NCBI GenBank assembly: GCA_964526915.1
Contig: CAZGMS010000148.1
Location: 24,063 to 88,062, forward strand
Direction of reading: 5' to 3'
Source of the DNA: JAHJDR01 sp964526915
Lineage (GTDB): Bacteria > UBA10199 > JADGCS01
DNA length: 64,000 nucleotides
Below the pieces are notes generated by a model that searched no databases, was not told the DNA's origin, and saw nothing but the letters and a program-made list of their open reading frames with translations. Made by a program: the position numbers and the translations under genes. Below are positions 17,969-27,265 of this stretch, piece after piece; position 1 is the stretch's first letter, and the number at the start of each line of letters is the position of its first letter.

Positions 17969-19840
17969 TCACGTATACACGCTGTGGCTTATGTAGAGAT
18001 CAGGTTGAGAACCTGATCCCTCGACAGAAAGATCATCACGAGTTTGTTTTTTGGTTTGGGTCGCTCTCTTTTTGACCACCGTTTTTGTGCGCTCATCGTG
18101 TCCCTGATGCATGCCCTGTCCCGTTGTTGCTGTGTTACTAGACACAGTGTAATATTGTCTGGCTTGGGCGATTTCTAACAACGTGCTGTCCACACTGGCC
18201 CGAGTTTGTTCGTTGTGCGGTGTAAAACACATGAGCAGTCCCGCGTGGATGAATATTTGCCCCTGCGCCATGTCCGCGTTGTTTTCGGTAGCACGTCGTC
18301 GGCTTGTGTTTTGTTCGGCCATTTGACCAGCCCCAAGAAGCCCTGCCGTACCAGAGGAGAGGTCGTATCCCACCACTGATAGACCACGGGGTTGTGTCCC
18401 TTCACGCGTACCGACGACAAACCAAGGGCTGTCCTGCTTTTTATCACCACCCACAAAGCGAAGGGCAGATTGTTCGCTTGCCCAGGTCATGCCATCACGC
18501 TCGGCACTTTCGTGTCCACACAGTGTCGTCTGACGATCCAGATCACCCTGTTGTTTGGGCCTCTCCAGCATTAAACGAGAATCATTTTCTTCGCCATAAT
18601 CGCCCTGCGACACAGTGCCAGTTTTCCAAGGGTCTGCCATTACCAAAACCGACCCGACCTCTTCATCAACACCTTCACAGGTCTCTTCTGTGCTCAACAC
18701 ATCCCCATTGGCAGAGGGGGAATCCTGCAACTGTGGGCTATCTGTTTCTGATGTCGGGACAACCTCAGTGGTGAGTTCATCACTCATTTCCTGTTGTTCT
18801 GCAGGAGCACTCTCAGAGCAAACCACAACAGGTGGTTCGCTTGCCGGGTCTGTTGTGGCTGCTTTGGGAACAACAACAGGCTGTGTTGCTACTGTCACAA
18901 CGGGCTGGTCTTGGGGTGATGGAGGCTGGCGTGTGGCTGTCGAAGTGGTTCCGGCACCCTCCTGTCCAGTGGGCTGCCTCAGTGTGCTGTAGATGATAAG
19001 TGGTTGGGGTTCATTCGGAACCGCGGCCACCAATTCCGTGATTGGCATTAAGAATTCTTGTTGATTCTCATTTGTCTCAAGCTCCTCTTGCTCATCACTC
19101 GTCTCCTCTGCATTGTCAGTTTTTAATTCTTGCTCACACTCTTCGTACCAACAACTGGCAGAATAATCCTCGCTGGAAAAACAAACATCGTCTTCACTGT
19201 AATCACTTTCGTCCTCAGACCATTCTTGCTCTTCGTACACGTCTTCTTCGTTTGCTACGAGCTCTGCTTTTTCTTCATCTTCTCTTAGCATTTCATGATA
19301 AACACTCTCAATACTGTCCCTCACTTCTCGCTCTGCCTTTTCGAACGAAAAATCATCCAGTCCTGTTTTTTGAGTCACTTCTCTGGCCAGCGCCTTGGCA
19401 CCATCAAGCACCTCATACACAAAACCTTTCGGCTCTTGTGACCCCCACATTGTTTCGTTGTTTGTTGTGTCTCTATCGGCCGACACATAGTTCCTGTATC
19501 CCCGCAGAAGGACATTGGCGACCTCTTGCGCTGGGCCGTTGCCCAATATTTTCATCAGCGGCGGTTTGGTGATTGCCAGAAATTGATCCTGCGCGAAGGA
19601 TGCGTTTGACACGTGTTCTGCGCTCATCAGTGTTCGCCTCGCGACGTTATCTTCTTTAAAGTACACATCATCGTCAACTCCGAAGGCTCTCGTAGCGAGC
19701 AAACACGATTTTTCGGCATAGGCCTCTGAAGCACAAGCTTCGAAATCAGATTCCTCCGCCTCGCATGTGTTTTGCTCACCCAGATCATCATAGTCATCAT
19801 AACAATAGTCAGACTCTATGTAGTGTATCTCGTTGCTCAT
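17969..19840 (-). CDS. Large acidic, low-complexity orphan protein
   Basis: A 623-residue protein that I do not recognise. The start ATG at 19838-19840 is preceded by AAAGAAAG; an in-frame ATG at 19915 would give 648 residues. Residues 1-60 are very acidic with many Tyr and Cys (YDDYDDLGEQ). Residues 60-200 look folded. Residues 200-400 are Glu-, Gln-, Thr-, Pro- and Val-rich and predicted disordered. The C-terminal 150 residues are Gly/Ser/Thr-rich and end in a basic patch (VVKKRATQTKKQ). There is no signal peptide and no membrane segment. It stands alone between pgpA and truB. Confidence 0.6.
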   Translation of the reverse strand: MSNEIHYIESDYCYDDYDDLGEQNTCEAEESDFEACASEAYAEKSCLLATRAFGVDDDVYFKEDNVARRTLMSAEHVSNASFAQDQFLAITKPPLMKILGNGPAQEVANVLLRGYRNYVSADRDTTNNETMWGSQEPKGFVYEVLDGAKALAREVTQKTGLDDFSFEKAEREVRDSIESVYHEMLREDEEKAELVANEEDVYEEQEWSEDESDYSEDDVCFSSEDYSASCWYEECEQELKTDNAEETSDEQEELETNENQQEFLMPITELVAAVPNEPQPLIIYSTLRQPTGQEGAGTTSTATRQPPSPQDQPVVTVATQPVVVPKAATTDPASEPPVVVCSESAPAEQQEMSDELTTEVVPTSETDSPQLQDSPSANGDVLSTEETCEGVDEEVGSVLVMADPWKTGTVSQGDYGEENDSRLMLERPKQQGDLDRQTTLCGHESAERDGMTWASEQSALRFVGGDKKQDSPWFVVGTREGTQPRGLSVVGYDLSSGTAGLLGAGQMAEQNTSRRRATENNADMAQGQIFIHAGLLMCFTPHNEQTRASVDSTLLEIAQARQYYTVSSNTATTGQGMHQGHDERTKTVVKKRATQTKKQTRDDLSVEGSGSQPDLYISHSVYT

Positions 19841-20070
19841 CGGGTCTTTCTTTATTATCGGTTTAGATACCTTGAAAATCCTTTCATTGTAGTCTTTACA
19901 ATTCAATTTTGCCACGCCAACAATGACAACAAAAGAATTAAAAATGGGGTAATATATACCTGTTTTACAAGCATGGCTTTGTAGCCTGAATCATGAACTG
20001 TTTTATGGTCTGTTCAAGAATTTTTTCTATTGTTGGTGGGGTGTTCTCGTTTTGACAATAATAACAGTGG

Positions 20071-21003
20071 TCAAGAGACACTGGTTGCGTCGTTTTTTTT
20101 ATGGTTTATCAGGCGTTTTGCCCTGATGACGTCCCGTTCAAGGGTCGCCAGACCAAGAAACTTTTTATCATGAAAGACCTTACACACATTGTTCGTCAGC
20201 CCCTGAGTGGCAGACATTGCTGAAGGAGGCAGCTCTGAAATGACACATTCCCTGCCGATCAGCTTACCTTGAAAAAGCCTCTTTTCACCTTCTTGATTCA
20301 AATAAAGACTTCGATATTGTGACAACATGTCTGCTATCGCAATCTGCTGGGACAACAAAACTTCTTCCTGGTCAAGAGACATCGCCTGTTCCAGGCCTGC
20401 ACCACACAAACCCGTGCGTGACAATTCGGACAAATACCCCATCGTGCCAAGGACCTTGGCCAGATCACTGGCCAACACACGTATGTAAGTCCCCCTGGAA
20501 ACTGTAGTGACTATTTTGAGCACCGGGGATTCCCAAAACAACACATCAAGCTCAAAAACAAAAATCCTCCTGGCTTGTCGAGGAATAGCAACGCCCTGTC
20601 TGGCAAGCTCATATAATTTTTTCCCATTAACCTTGATGGCCGAAAACATGGGGGGCGTTTGCTGGGACTCCCCCAAAAAAGTCGCCATAGCCAATACAAT
20701 CTGTTCACGCGACAAGTATGGAACCTCTCCTGATGCCACCTCGCGCCCTGTCACATCCAGAGAATCGGTCTGTTTGCCAAACACAATCGTGGCCTGATAG
20801 GTTTTCTTTTCGTCATCGATATAGCAAAAATACTTTGTTGCCTCGTTCACGCCAACAAGCAACAGACCTTCTGCGAAGGGATCAAGGGTCCCGTGATGGC
20901 CAATTTTTTTGATTTTGTGTTTTTTTTTGAAGATGGTCAAACACGCCTGGGAGGTCATCCCCTTGGGTTTGTGTAGAAAAAGAAAATAGGATGGTTCACT
21001 CAT
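20071..21003 (-). CDS. truB: tRNA pseudouridine-55 synthase
   Basis: A 310-residue enzyme that converts U55 in the T-loop of tRNAs to pseudouridine. The catalytic Asp is D41 in HHGTLDPFAEGLL. The family motifs LHKPKGMTSQ at the N-terminus, YEL-type KLYELARQG near 130 and STGTYIR-like SRGTYIRVLASDLA near 185 are all visible, with a PUA-like C-terminal region. It overlaps the stop of nrnA by ATGA (21000-21003), so translation is coupled. It is the last gene of the rimP-nusA-infB-rbfA-nrnA-truB operon. Confidence 0.96.
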   Translation of the reverse strand: MSEPSYFLFLHKPKGMTSQACLTIFKKKHKIKKIGHHGTLDPFAEGLLLVGVNEATKYFCYIDDEKKTYQATIVFGKQTDSLDVTGREVASGEVPYLSREQIVLAMATFLGESQQTPPMFSAIKVNGKKLYELARQGVAIPRQARRIFVFELDVLFWESPVLKIVTTVSRGTYIRVLASDLAKVLGTMGYLSELSRTGLCGAGLEQAMSLDQEEVLLSQQIAIADMLSQYRSLYLNQEGEKRLFQGKLIGRECVISELPPSAMSATQGLTNNVCKVFHDKKFLGLATLERDVIRAKRLINHKKNDATSVS

Positions 21004-21983
21004 TTTCGTAGAGAAAAAAGAATCTCCGTCAGAATCTGTTTTTTGATCTCTGTCAGGCTTCCCTCTATGGTACAACCACTGGCCCGCACATGACCTCCCC
21101 CGCCAAATTTTGCGGCGATCGCGGCCACGTCCACAAACTCTTTTGACCGCATGCTGACCTTATAGACCCGAGAGCTCTTCTGCTTGAACAACACCGCCAC
21201 TTCAACCCCTTCAATAAAACGGGGATAATTGATAAATCCCTCAGCGTCCTCAGACTTGGCACAAGTCACCTTGAAATCATGTTGCGTCAATACGACCCAG
21301 GCAATCTTGCCGCAGGGGTGCACTTCTATCTTGGGCATGAGCCGCTTGAGCAGGGCCATACGTGGGAGCGAGTACATTTCAAAACAATTTTGCGACACCT
21401 GCCAAACATCCACACCCAGCGCCAGCAAACGGGCCGCCGTTGTGAGTGTTTGTGGTTTTGTGTTTGAGTATTTGAAAGACCCTGTGTCCGTGGCAATGGC
21501 CGTGTACAAATTCGTGGCCATCTCTTTGGTGATCTGGACAGGCAATTTCGCAAGAAGGGAATAAATCAACTCGCCACACGAAGCCTGTTGCGGGCGTGAA
21601 AAAATATAATCAGTATCGGGGCTGCCTGTAACATGGTGATCAATGCTGATGACGGTTCCCAGAAATCGATGCGCAAGAAAAACATCACTCACGCGTTTTC
21701 TCTCGGCCACATCCAACACCAAAGTGAGATCAAACTTTTTGTGGAGATCCAATTTCTGACAGACTGACTTTTGCCCAGGCAAAAATTGATAGATCCGCGG
21801 CACCCCATCTTTGGAATAGAGACATGTTTTCTTGCCCAATTGAACCAGCCCCTGACCCAAAGCAATCATCGCCCCCAGCCCGTCTCCGTCGATATTCTCG
21901 TGGGTGGTGACAAGAATCTGTGAGGCACCCAGAAGGGACGAAATGATTTTTTTCTGACTAATCTTTTTGGTTTTGGACGTCAT
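21000..21983 (-). CDS. nrnA: DHH-family oligoribonuclease / pAp phosphatase
   Basis: A 327-residue phosphoesterase of the NrnA type, which degrades very short RNAs and dephosphorylates pAp. Motifs of the DHH domain are HENIDGDGLGAMIALGQ near residue 30, VLDVAE near 90 and ISIDHHVTGSPDTDYIF near 115. The DHHA1 domain ends in KFGGGGHVRASGC. It overlaps rbfA by 4 bases upstream and truB by 4 bases downstream. The order rbfA-nrnA-truB is common in bacteria. Confidence 0.94.
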   Translation of the reverse strand: MTSKTKKISQKKIISSLLGASQILVTTHENIDGDGLGAMIALGQGLVQLGKKTCLYSKDGVPRIYQFLPGQKSVCQKLDLHKKFDLTLVLDVAERKRVSDVFLAHRFLGTVISIDHHVTGSPDTDYIFSRPQQASCGELIYSLLAKLPVQITKEMATNLYTAIATDTGSFKYSNTKPQTLTTAARLLALGVDVWQVSQNCFEMYSLPRMALLKRLMPKIEVHPCGKIAWVVLTQHDFKVTCAKSEDAEGFINYPRFIEGVEVAVLFKQKSSRVYKVSMRSKEFVDVAAIAAKFGGGGHVRASGCTIEGSLTEIKKQILTEILFSLRK

Positions 21984-22336
21984 TGTTGATCAGGGGACCT
22001 CTTGACTTCCGCAAACAGTTGATCGACGCGTTCTTGCAACGCAGCCGTTTCGTCAAAATAAAACACAAGATCGGGCATGTATTTGATGTTGACCCGACGA
22101 GCCAGTTCCTTTTTGATATACCCTTTGGCTTTTTGAAACCCTTTTTCTACAGCGACAACACGTTCACGCCCACCCGGAATGTCGTAATATACCTTGGCCA
22201 ACCGCAAATCGGGCGTAATCACCACATCGGTCACACACAGACCATCGAGCCGAGGATCACGAACTTCGTAGAGCAAAATGCTCGTAAGCTCCTTCTGGTA
22301 GGCCTGTGAAATCCTGTTTTGTCTTTTGTCTTTCAT
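21980..22336 (-). CDS. rbfA: Ribosome-binding factor A
   Basis: A 118-residue KH-fold factor for 30S maturation at low temperature. I chose the ATG at 22334-22336 (MKDKRQNRISQAYQKELTSI), which gives the family's start; the frame runs 30 codons further upstream into the infB end without homology. The core DPRLDGLCVTDVVITPDLRLAKVYY is typical. It lies 14 bases after infB and overlaps nrnA by ATGA. Confidence 0.95.
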   Translation of the reverse strand: MKDKRQNRISQAYQKELTSILLYEVRDPRLDGLCVTDVVITPDLRLAKVYYDIPGGRERVVAVEKGFQKAKGYIKKELARRVNIKYMPDLVFYFDETAALQERVDQLFAEVKRSPDQQ

Positions 22337-22349
22337 GTAAAAAAAGGCC

Positions 22350-24962
22350 CTATAGCGTTTTTTGAACTTTAGTGAGTTCAAAAGCCTCAAGCACATCACC
22401 CGGTTTGATGTCGCCATAACCTTCAATCCCTATGCCACACTCAAACCCCTGTTTGACATCCTTCGCGTCGTTCTTGAAACGCTTCAACGACATGATCGCT
22501 CCCTCAAATAAAACCACGTTGTCTCTCAACAACCGCAAACGCCCGGCCCTGGTGATCATGCCATCGGTCACCATGCAACCAGCGATGGTGCCCACTTTGG
22601 ATATCTCAAAGGCTTGTCTGACTTCGGCTCGCCCCAAATAGGTCTCTTTGATGTCGGGAGCCAGCAATCCCTGCATCGCCAGCTTCACTTCATTGACCAG
22701 ATCGTAAATCACCTTGTACATCTTGATATCCACATGATGTTCTTTGGCCAAGTGTAAGGCCTTGATTTCTGGTCGGACATTGAAACCAATGATGATCGCT
22801 CGAGAGGCCATGGCCAATTGCACATCTGATTCATTCACACCACCAACGCCAGCATGAATGATCCTCGCCCTGACTTCTTCGTTGCCAATTTTGAGAACGG
22901 CATCACGAATGGCTTCGAGCGAACCCTGAACATCTGTTTTCAAGATCAAGCTCAACTCGCTGATCTCCCCTGCCTTCATCTTGGTGAACATGTCCTCCAG
23001 AGTCACTTGCGTCTGTGCCTCCTGAACCTTGCGACGTTTTTCGATAATTCTGTTGTCAACAATATCCTTGGCATCTCTCTCCGACTCAACAGCATAAAAT
23101 GCATCACCGGCATCAGGAACACCTTCCAACCCAATGATTTCAACGGCCACAGAGGGCGTCCCTTTTGCAACAGGGGTCCCCATCCAATCAGTCATGTTGC
23201 GCACTTTACCGGAAAAACAGCCCGCCACGATGTGGTCCCCTGCCATCAGGGTTCCCTCCTGCACCAGGAACGTACACACAGGCCCTCGCGCGCGATCCAG
23301 TCTGGCTTCAAGCACGACCCCTCTGGCACGTGCCTCTGTGCTCGCGTTCAACTCCAGGACTTCCGCCTGCACCAGAATGCTCTCCAACAAAGCCTCAATG
23401 CCAATTCCCTGTTTGGCAGACACATGATTGAAAATCACATCGCCGCCCCACTCTTCCGACACCAAACCCTTTTCGGACAGCTGTCGCTTGATTTTTTCGG
23501 GATCTGCTTCGGGTTTGTCGATTTTGTTGACGGCCACAATGATGGGAACTCCAGCCGCCTGTGCGTGTCGGATAGATTCCTCGGTTTGTGGCATCACACC
23601 ATCATCTGCAGCCACAACCAGAACAACAATATCGGTCGCTTTGGCTCCCCTCAAACGCATGGTGGTAAAGGCTTCGTGCCCTGGCGTGTCCAGGAAAGTG
23701 ATCTTGCCTTGAGGAAGAACCACCGTGTAGGCACCAATGTGCTGAGTGATGCCACCCGCTTCGCCACTGGCAACATTGGTTGAACGGATTTTATCCAACA
23801 AGGATGTTTTGCCGTGGTCAACATGGCCCATGATCGTCACCACAGGAGGCCTCGAGGGATTACCATTTTCATTTTCTGCAACTGACTGCTTCGCCATGAG
23901 AAGCTTGTCTTCCTTAAAAGAGATATCCCTTACCTCATATTGATATTCTGCCGCGATGAGTGTGGCGGTCTCTTTATCGATTTCTTGATTGATCGTGGCC
24001 ATGACACCTAAATCCATCAACCTCTTGATAATCTCCCCGGCCTTGACACCCAGCCCTTGCGCAAAATTGCCCACAGTAATTTTCTGATCGATCTCAACGT
24101 AGCGCTTCGATGTTTTCTTTTCGGTCAGGACTGTTTGTTTGAGATTCTTGCGGGACACGACCTTCTTTTTCTTTCGCCCCATATCCGAAGGACGAAAAAT
24201 CCGTTCGGCCGGCACCAATCTTGATAACTGAGCCAGGGTTTGGGTGCGCCCGTAACCTTCAATGTCAAGATCCCCGCCGATGGCCTTGACACCCTTGCGT
24301 GACCTGATGAGCTTCTTTTGTTTTTCTGCCTTCTCCTCAGCTGTTTCGTTGCCCGCATCAACATGTCCTGCGAGGCCCGGTTCACCGGCAACACGCAGTT
24401 TCTGCTCTTTCGCGACATCTTCTGGTTTTGTCTTTTTGAGATCAATGTGTCCCCTGATTCTGTCTTTGAAAGAAAGAATTCTGGGTCTTTCCTCCTCTTT
24501 GGGTTTGGGTTTCTTCGATGCCTTAAGTTCTGCCTCATCGATGATCCTGGCCGTAGTATCGAACTCTTCCTTCTTCTCCGGAACAGCAACCGACACCTCT
24601 GGGACAGGCGGCTTGATGTGTCTTTGAACATTTTCCTCTGCACGTTTGCGGGCCTCATCGCTCAAAACAAATCTCTTTGTTTTGGACTCCGTCGTTTCTT
24701 TGGTCCCCTGCGCCACAACGGGCACCGGTTCTTTTGGGGGTAGCACGGTCTCTGCTTGCTTTGTAACCAGCTTAAGGTCTTCTTTCCCAACAGGCCTGGT
24801 GGCCTCTCTTTTTTTGATCCTGAGTTCCGGTTTTTCTTTTTGGCTGTCAACTGGTGCTGGTTCGGCGTGGGAATCAGGCATTTCTGATGCACGCGTGCGA
24901 CGACGAATAACACCCCGACTCAATCTCTGTTGGACAATAACCGTTTTTTCTTGTTCTTCCAT
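22350..24962 (-). CDS. infB: Translation initiation factor IF-2
   Basis: An 870-residue GTPase that positions initiator tRNA. The N-terminal 270 residues are charged and disordered (Lys/Glu/Pro-rich), followed by the conserved IF-2N segment QTVLTEKKTSKRYVEI. The G-domain has G1 GHVDHGKTSLL near residue 381, G3 DTPGHEAFTTMRLRGA and G4 NKIDK. The C-terminal domains end in GFECGIGIEGYGDIKPGDVLEAFE. Length and layout are normal. It sits 68 bases downstream of nusA in the same operon. Confidence 0.98.
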   Translation of the reverse strand: MEEQEKTVIVQQRLSRGVIRRRTRASEMPDSHAEPAPVDSQKEKPELRIKKREATRPVGKEDLKLVTKQAETVLPPKEPVPVVAQGTKETTESKTKRFVLSDEARKRAEENVQRHIKPPVPEVSVAVPEKKEEFDTTARIIDEAELKASKKPKPKEEERPRILSFKDRIRGHIDLKKTKPEDVAKEQKLRVAGEPGLAGHVDAGNETAEEKAEKQKKLIRSRKGVKAIGGDLDIEGYGRTQTLAQLSRLVPAERIFRPSDMGRKKKKVVSRKNLKQTVLTEKKTSKRYVEIDQKITVGNFAQGLGVKAGEIIKRLMDLGVMATINQEIDKETATLIAAEYQYEVRDISFKEDKLLMAKQSVAENENGNPSRPPVVTIMGHVDHGKTSLLDKIRSTNVASGEAGGITQHIGAYTVVLPQGKITFLDTPGHEAFTTMRLRGAKATDIVVLVVAADDGVMPQTEESIRHAQAAGVPIIVAVNKIDKPEADPEKIKRQLSEKGLVSEEWGGDVIFNHVSAKQGIGIEALLESILVQAEVLELNASTEARARGVVLEARLDRARGPVCTFLVQEGTLMAGDHIVAGCFSGKVRNMTDWMGTPVAKGTPSVAVEIIGLEGVPDAGDAFYAVESERDAKDIVDNRIIEKRRKVQEAQTQVTLEDMFTKMKAGEISELSLILKTDVQGSLEAIRDAVLKIGNEEVRARIIHAGVGGVNESDVQLAMASRAIIIGFNVRPEIKALHLAKEHHVDIKMYKVIYDLVNEVKLAMQGLLAPDIKETYLGRAEVRQAFEISKVGTIAGCMVTDGMITRAGRLRLLRDNVVLFEGAIMSLKRFKNDAKDVKQGFECGIGIEGYGDIKPGDVLEAFELTKVQKTL

Positions 24963-25030
24963 AATAGTATCTGAATTCGATGATTAAATAATCAAGCTGA
25001 CAAAAAAGAATAGCCGGCATTTTCTTGCCG

Positions 25031-26368
25031 TTAGACTTCATCGTCTTGCATCACTTCTTCTTGTGCAGGCTTGCCTTCCAAAACCACCGTGATTTCTTCA
25101 CCACCACCCAGCTCTGGCTGATTCGGTTGTTCACCATATTTCACAACAGCAACCGCTTTGCGGTGAATCATGCAAAGTGTTTCTTTATCCATGCCTGGAA
25201 TCCCCGTGAATTCATCGATGTCGGTCTCTGCAATCTCTTCGACTGACCGGAAGGCATGCCCATAAAGCACTGTCGCCAGTGAATCACTGAGTCCCAGCAC
25301 CTCCACAAGTTTTCCTTTGGCAAATTTTGCCATTTCATCGACCTTCGTTTCGCTAAAGACATCGATGTTCCACCCTGTCAAGCTGGCCGCCAAACGCACA
25401 TTCTGCCCCTTGCGCCCAATGGCCAAAGATAATTGATCATCTGGAACAATGAGTTCCATGGATTTTCTTTTCTCAATGATGATGACCTTGGCAACCTGGG
25501 CTGGCGCGATGGCATTACAGACGAATCTCGCCGGATCATTATCCCACAAAACGATATCGATCTTTTCCCCGCGCAGTTCTTGCACAACAGATTGAACACG
25601 GGACCCCTTCATGCCCACACAGGCCCCCACCGGATCCACATCACTGTCTGAAGAATACACTGCGATTTTGGAACGTACGCCAGGGTCTCTCGCCACATTT
25701 TTGATCTCGACAATGCCCTCGGATATTTCGGGAACTTCCATTTCAAAAAGCGATTTTACAAATTGAGGATCTCTTCTAGACAAGATCAGCATTTGAGCCC
25801 GAGCCCGCGTGTCGATCTCGATAAGCAGGGCTTGTATGCGATCACCTGTTTTGAACGTTTCCCCCTCAACCAGTTCCCGACGATAAATCACAGCTTCTGT
25901 TTTGTTGAGATCAATCACCAGGTTCCCTTTTTCAAAACGTCTCACCACGCCGGAAAGGATTTGTCCCAGCTTGCTCTCATACTCATTCACGATAACGTCT
26001 TTTTCTGCCTCGCGTAATTTTTGAATGATGACCTGTTTGGCCGTCTGTGCGGCAATGCGCCCCAGATCTTTTTGGTCAATTTTAACGCCAAAACTGTCTC
26101 CCACCATGGCTTCACCATCCAGCTTTCTGGCGGTAATCAAGTCCATTTCGAGTTGATCATCTTCCACTTCTTCGGCGACAGTTTTATACTGAAACAGTTC
26201 CACCTCGCCCATTTCGGGATTGTATTGTGCCTCAAGGTCACCGTAGAATCCTAATTTTTTTCTGGCCGCTGACATCATAGCCGCTTCAATGGCTTCGATC
26301 AGCGTCTCTTTTGCAATGCCCTTCTCTTTCTGAATTTGCTCAAGCACGTGATTGAGATCGACTATCAT
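25031..26368 (-). CDS. nusA: Transcription termination/antitermination factor NusA
   Basis: A 445-residue RNA-polymerase-binding factor. The start ATG at 26366-26368 has an excellent ribosome site (AAGGAGAGG); the frame's earlier start at 26401 has none. Domains in order: N-terminal RNAP-binding domain (1-130), S1 (about 135-200), KH1/KH2 (200-345, with PVGACVGMKGSRVQSVVQEL and LAIGRKGQNVRLAASLTGW), and a single helix-hairpin-helix acidic repeat (FRSVEEIAETDIDEFTGIPG). The last 30 residues are acidic. It lies between rimP and infB. Confidence 0.97.
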   Translation of the reverse strand: MIVDLNHVLEQIQKEKGIAKETLIEAIEAAMMSAARKKLGFYGDLEAQYNPEMGEVELFQYKTVAEEVEDDQLEMDLITARKLDGEAMVGDSFGVKIDQKDLGRIAAQTAKQVIIQKLREAEKDVIVNEYESKLGQILSGVVRRFEKGNLVIDLNKTEAVIYRRELVEGETFKTGDRIQALLIEIDTRARAQMLILSRRDPQFVKSLFEMEVPEISEGIVEIKNVARDPGVRSKIAVYSSDSDVDPVGACVGMKGSRVQSVVQELRGEKIDIVLWDNDPARFVCNAIAPAQVAKVIIIEKRKSMELIVPDDQLSLAIGRKGQNVRLAASLTGWNIDVFSETKVDEMAKFAKGKLVEVLGLSDSLATVLYGHAFRSVEEIAETDIDEFTGIPGMDKETLCMIHRKAVAVVKYGEQPNQPELGGGEEITVVLEGKPAQEEVMQDDEV

Positions 26369-26437
26369 CTTCCTCTCCTTTTGTATCAAGACACCTCTCA
26401 TTATACTCGCGCCTAACCCCCTCCCGCTTCGCAGTGA

Positions 26438-26920
26438 TTAAGAAGAGGGCGTTAGAGCTGTCTTAAAATGATAATCCAAGTTTGCCTTGGATAGTTTGTT
26501 CAAAGGGACCTTAAAGTCCTGATTATCAATTGTGATGACCAGCGTGTCACCCTCAACTTGTTTTAACACGCCGCGGTAACGTCGCCGCCCATCAATTTTT
26601 TCTTCGGTAGAGACAGTGACTGTTTGACCAATCACCGCCTCAAAATGTTCCTTTGTCCGCAAAGGGCGATTCAGTCCGGGAGAAGACACCTCCAGATGGT
26701 AAGCCCCGCTGATCACGGCTTCTACTTCCAGCACATCTTCAACAGCATGTGAAATCGTGGCACACTCGCCCAGGCTGATCCCGCCTGGTTTGTCTACAAA
26801 AAGTCTTACAATCTTACGCCCGCCTTCCTGCGCCAATTCCACATCCACCAGCTCATAGCCTGCTTGGGTCACAAGCGGCATAACAAGGCTGCGCAGGACT
26901 TCTCGTGTGTCGTTTTGCAT
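26438..26920 (-). CDS. rimP: Ribosome maturation factor RimP
   Basis: A 160-residue factor for 30S assembly. The motif GYELVDVELAQEGGRKIVRLFVDKPGGISLGEC at residues 20-50 and the SSPGLNRPL segment near 88 are diagnostic. The ATG at 26918-26920 is preceded by GGGGGTGC. An upstream frame start would run through the terminator hairpin and is rejected. It heads the operon with nusA, 69 bases downstream. Confidence 0.95.
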   Translation of the reverse strand: MQNDTREVLRSLVMPLVTQAGYELVDVELAQEGGRKIVRLFVDKPGGISLGECATISHAVEDVLEVEAVISGAYHLEVSSPGLNRPLRTKEHFEAVIGQTVTVSTEEKIDGRRRYRGVLKQVEGDTLVITIDNQDFKVPLNKLSKANLDYHFKTALTPSS

Positions 26921-26944
26921 AAGCACCCCCGACAGTGTGCGGGT

Positions 26945-26975
26945 AAAAAAAAGGGGGCCTTCCGTGTAAGCCCCC
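26945..26975 (-). terminator. Intrinsic terminator-like hairpin in the rimP leader (possible attenuator)
   Basis: On the minus strand GGGGGC (26975-26970), an 11-base loop and GCCCCC (26958-26953) are followed by eight T residues (26952-26945). This is a textbook Rho-independent terminator located only 25 bases before the rimP start codon. No gene reading leftward ends just upstream, since the next gene, at 27266, points away. It could therefore act as an attenuator of the rimP-nusA-infB operon. The leader would be the roughly 250 bases from 27000 to 27260, in which I see no clear promoter. Confidence 0.7.
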
Positions 26976-27265
26976 AAAAGATATCGCCAGATTGAGCACG
27001 GACCTTATAGGAAAACCCTTTGGGAAATGCAATAAAAAAGCCACTCTCCTGTAATTCATTGCAAACAGTTGCTCTTGTTGCCAGGCAAGGCTACAAAACC
27101 CTCTTTTCCTATAGAAAGACATGCTCAGGCAATTTTTTCCTAGCCAAAACAGTCATTCGCTCACAAAACACAATAATCTCTTGCTGATATCAACGTGTTA
27201 GCCGACAGGCTCTCTGGCATTATTCTTGCTTATAGTGTCTGTAGGACACAGGGGGAGTGTAAACA

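Noticed and set aside
22854..23783. A 309-codon plus-strand frame opposite infB
   Set aside because: It is the antisense shadow of the conserved IF-2 G-domain. Composition and lack of a ribosome site argue against a gene.
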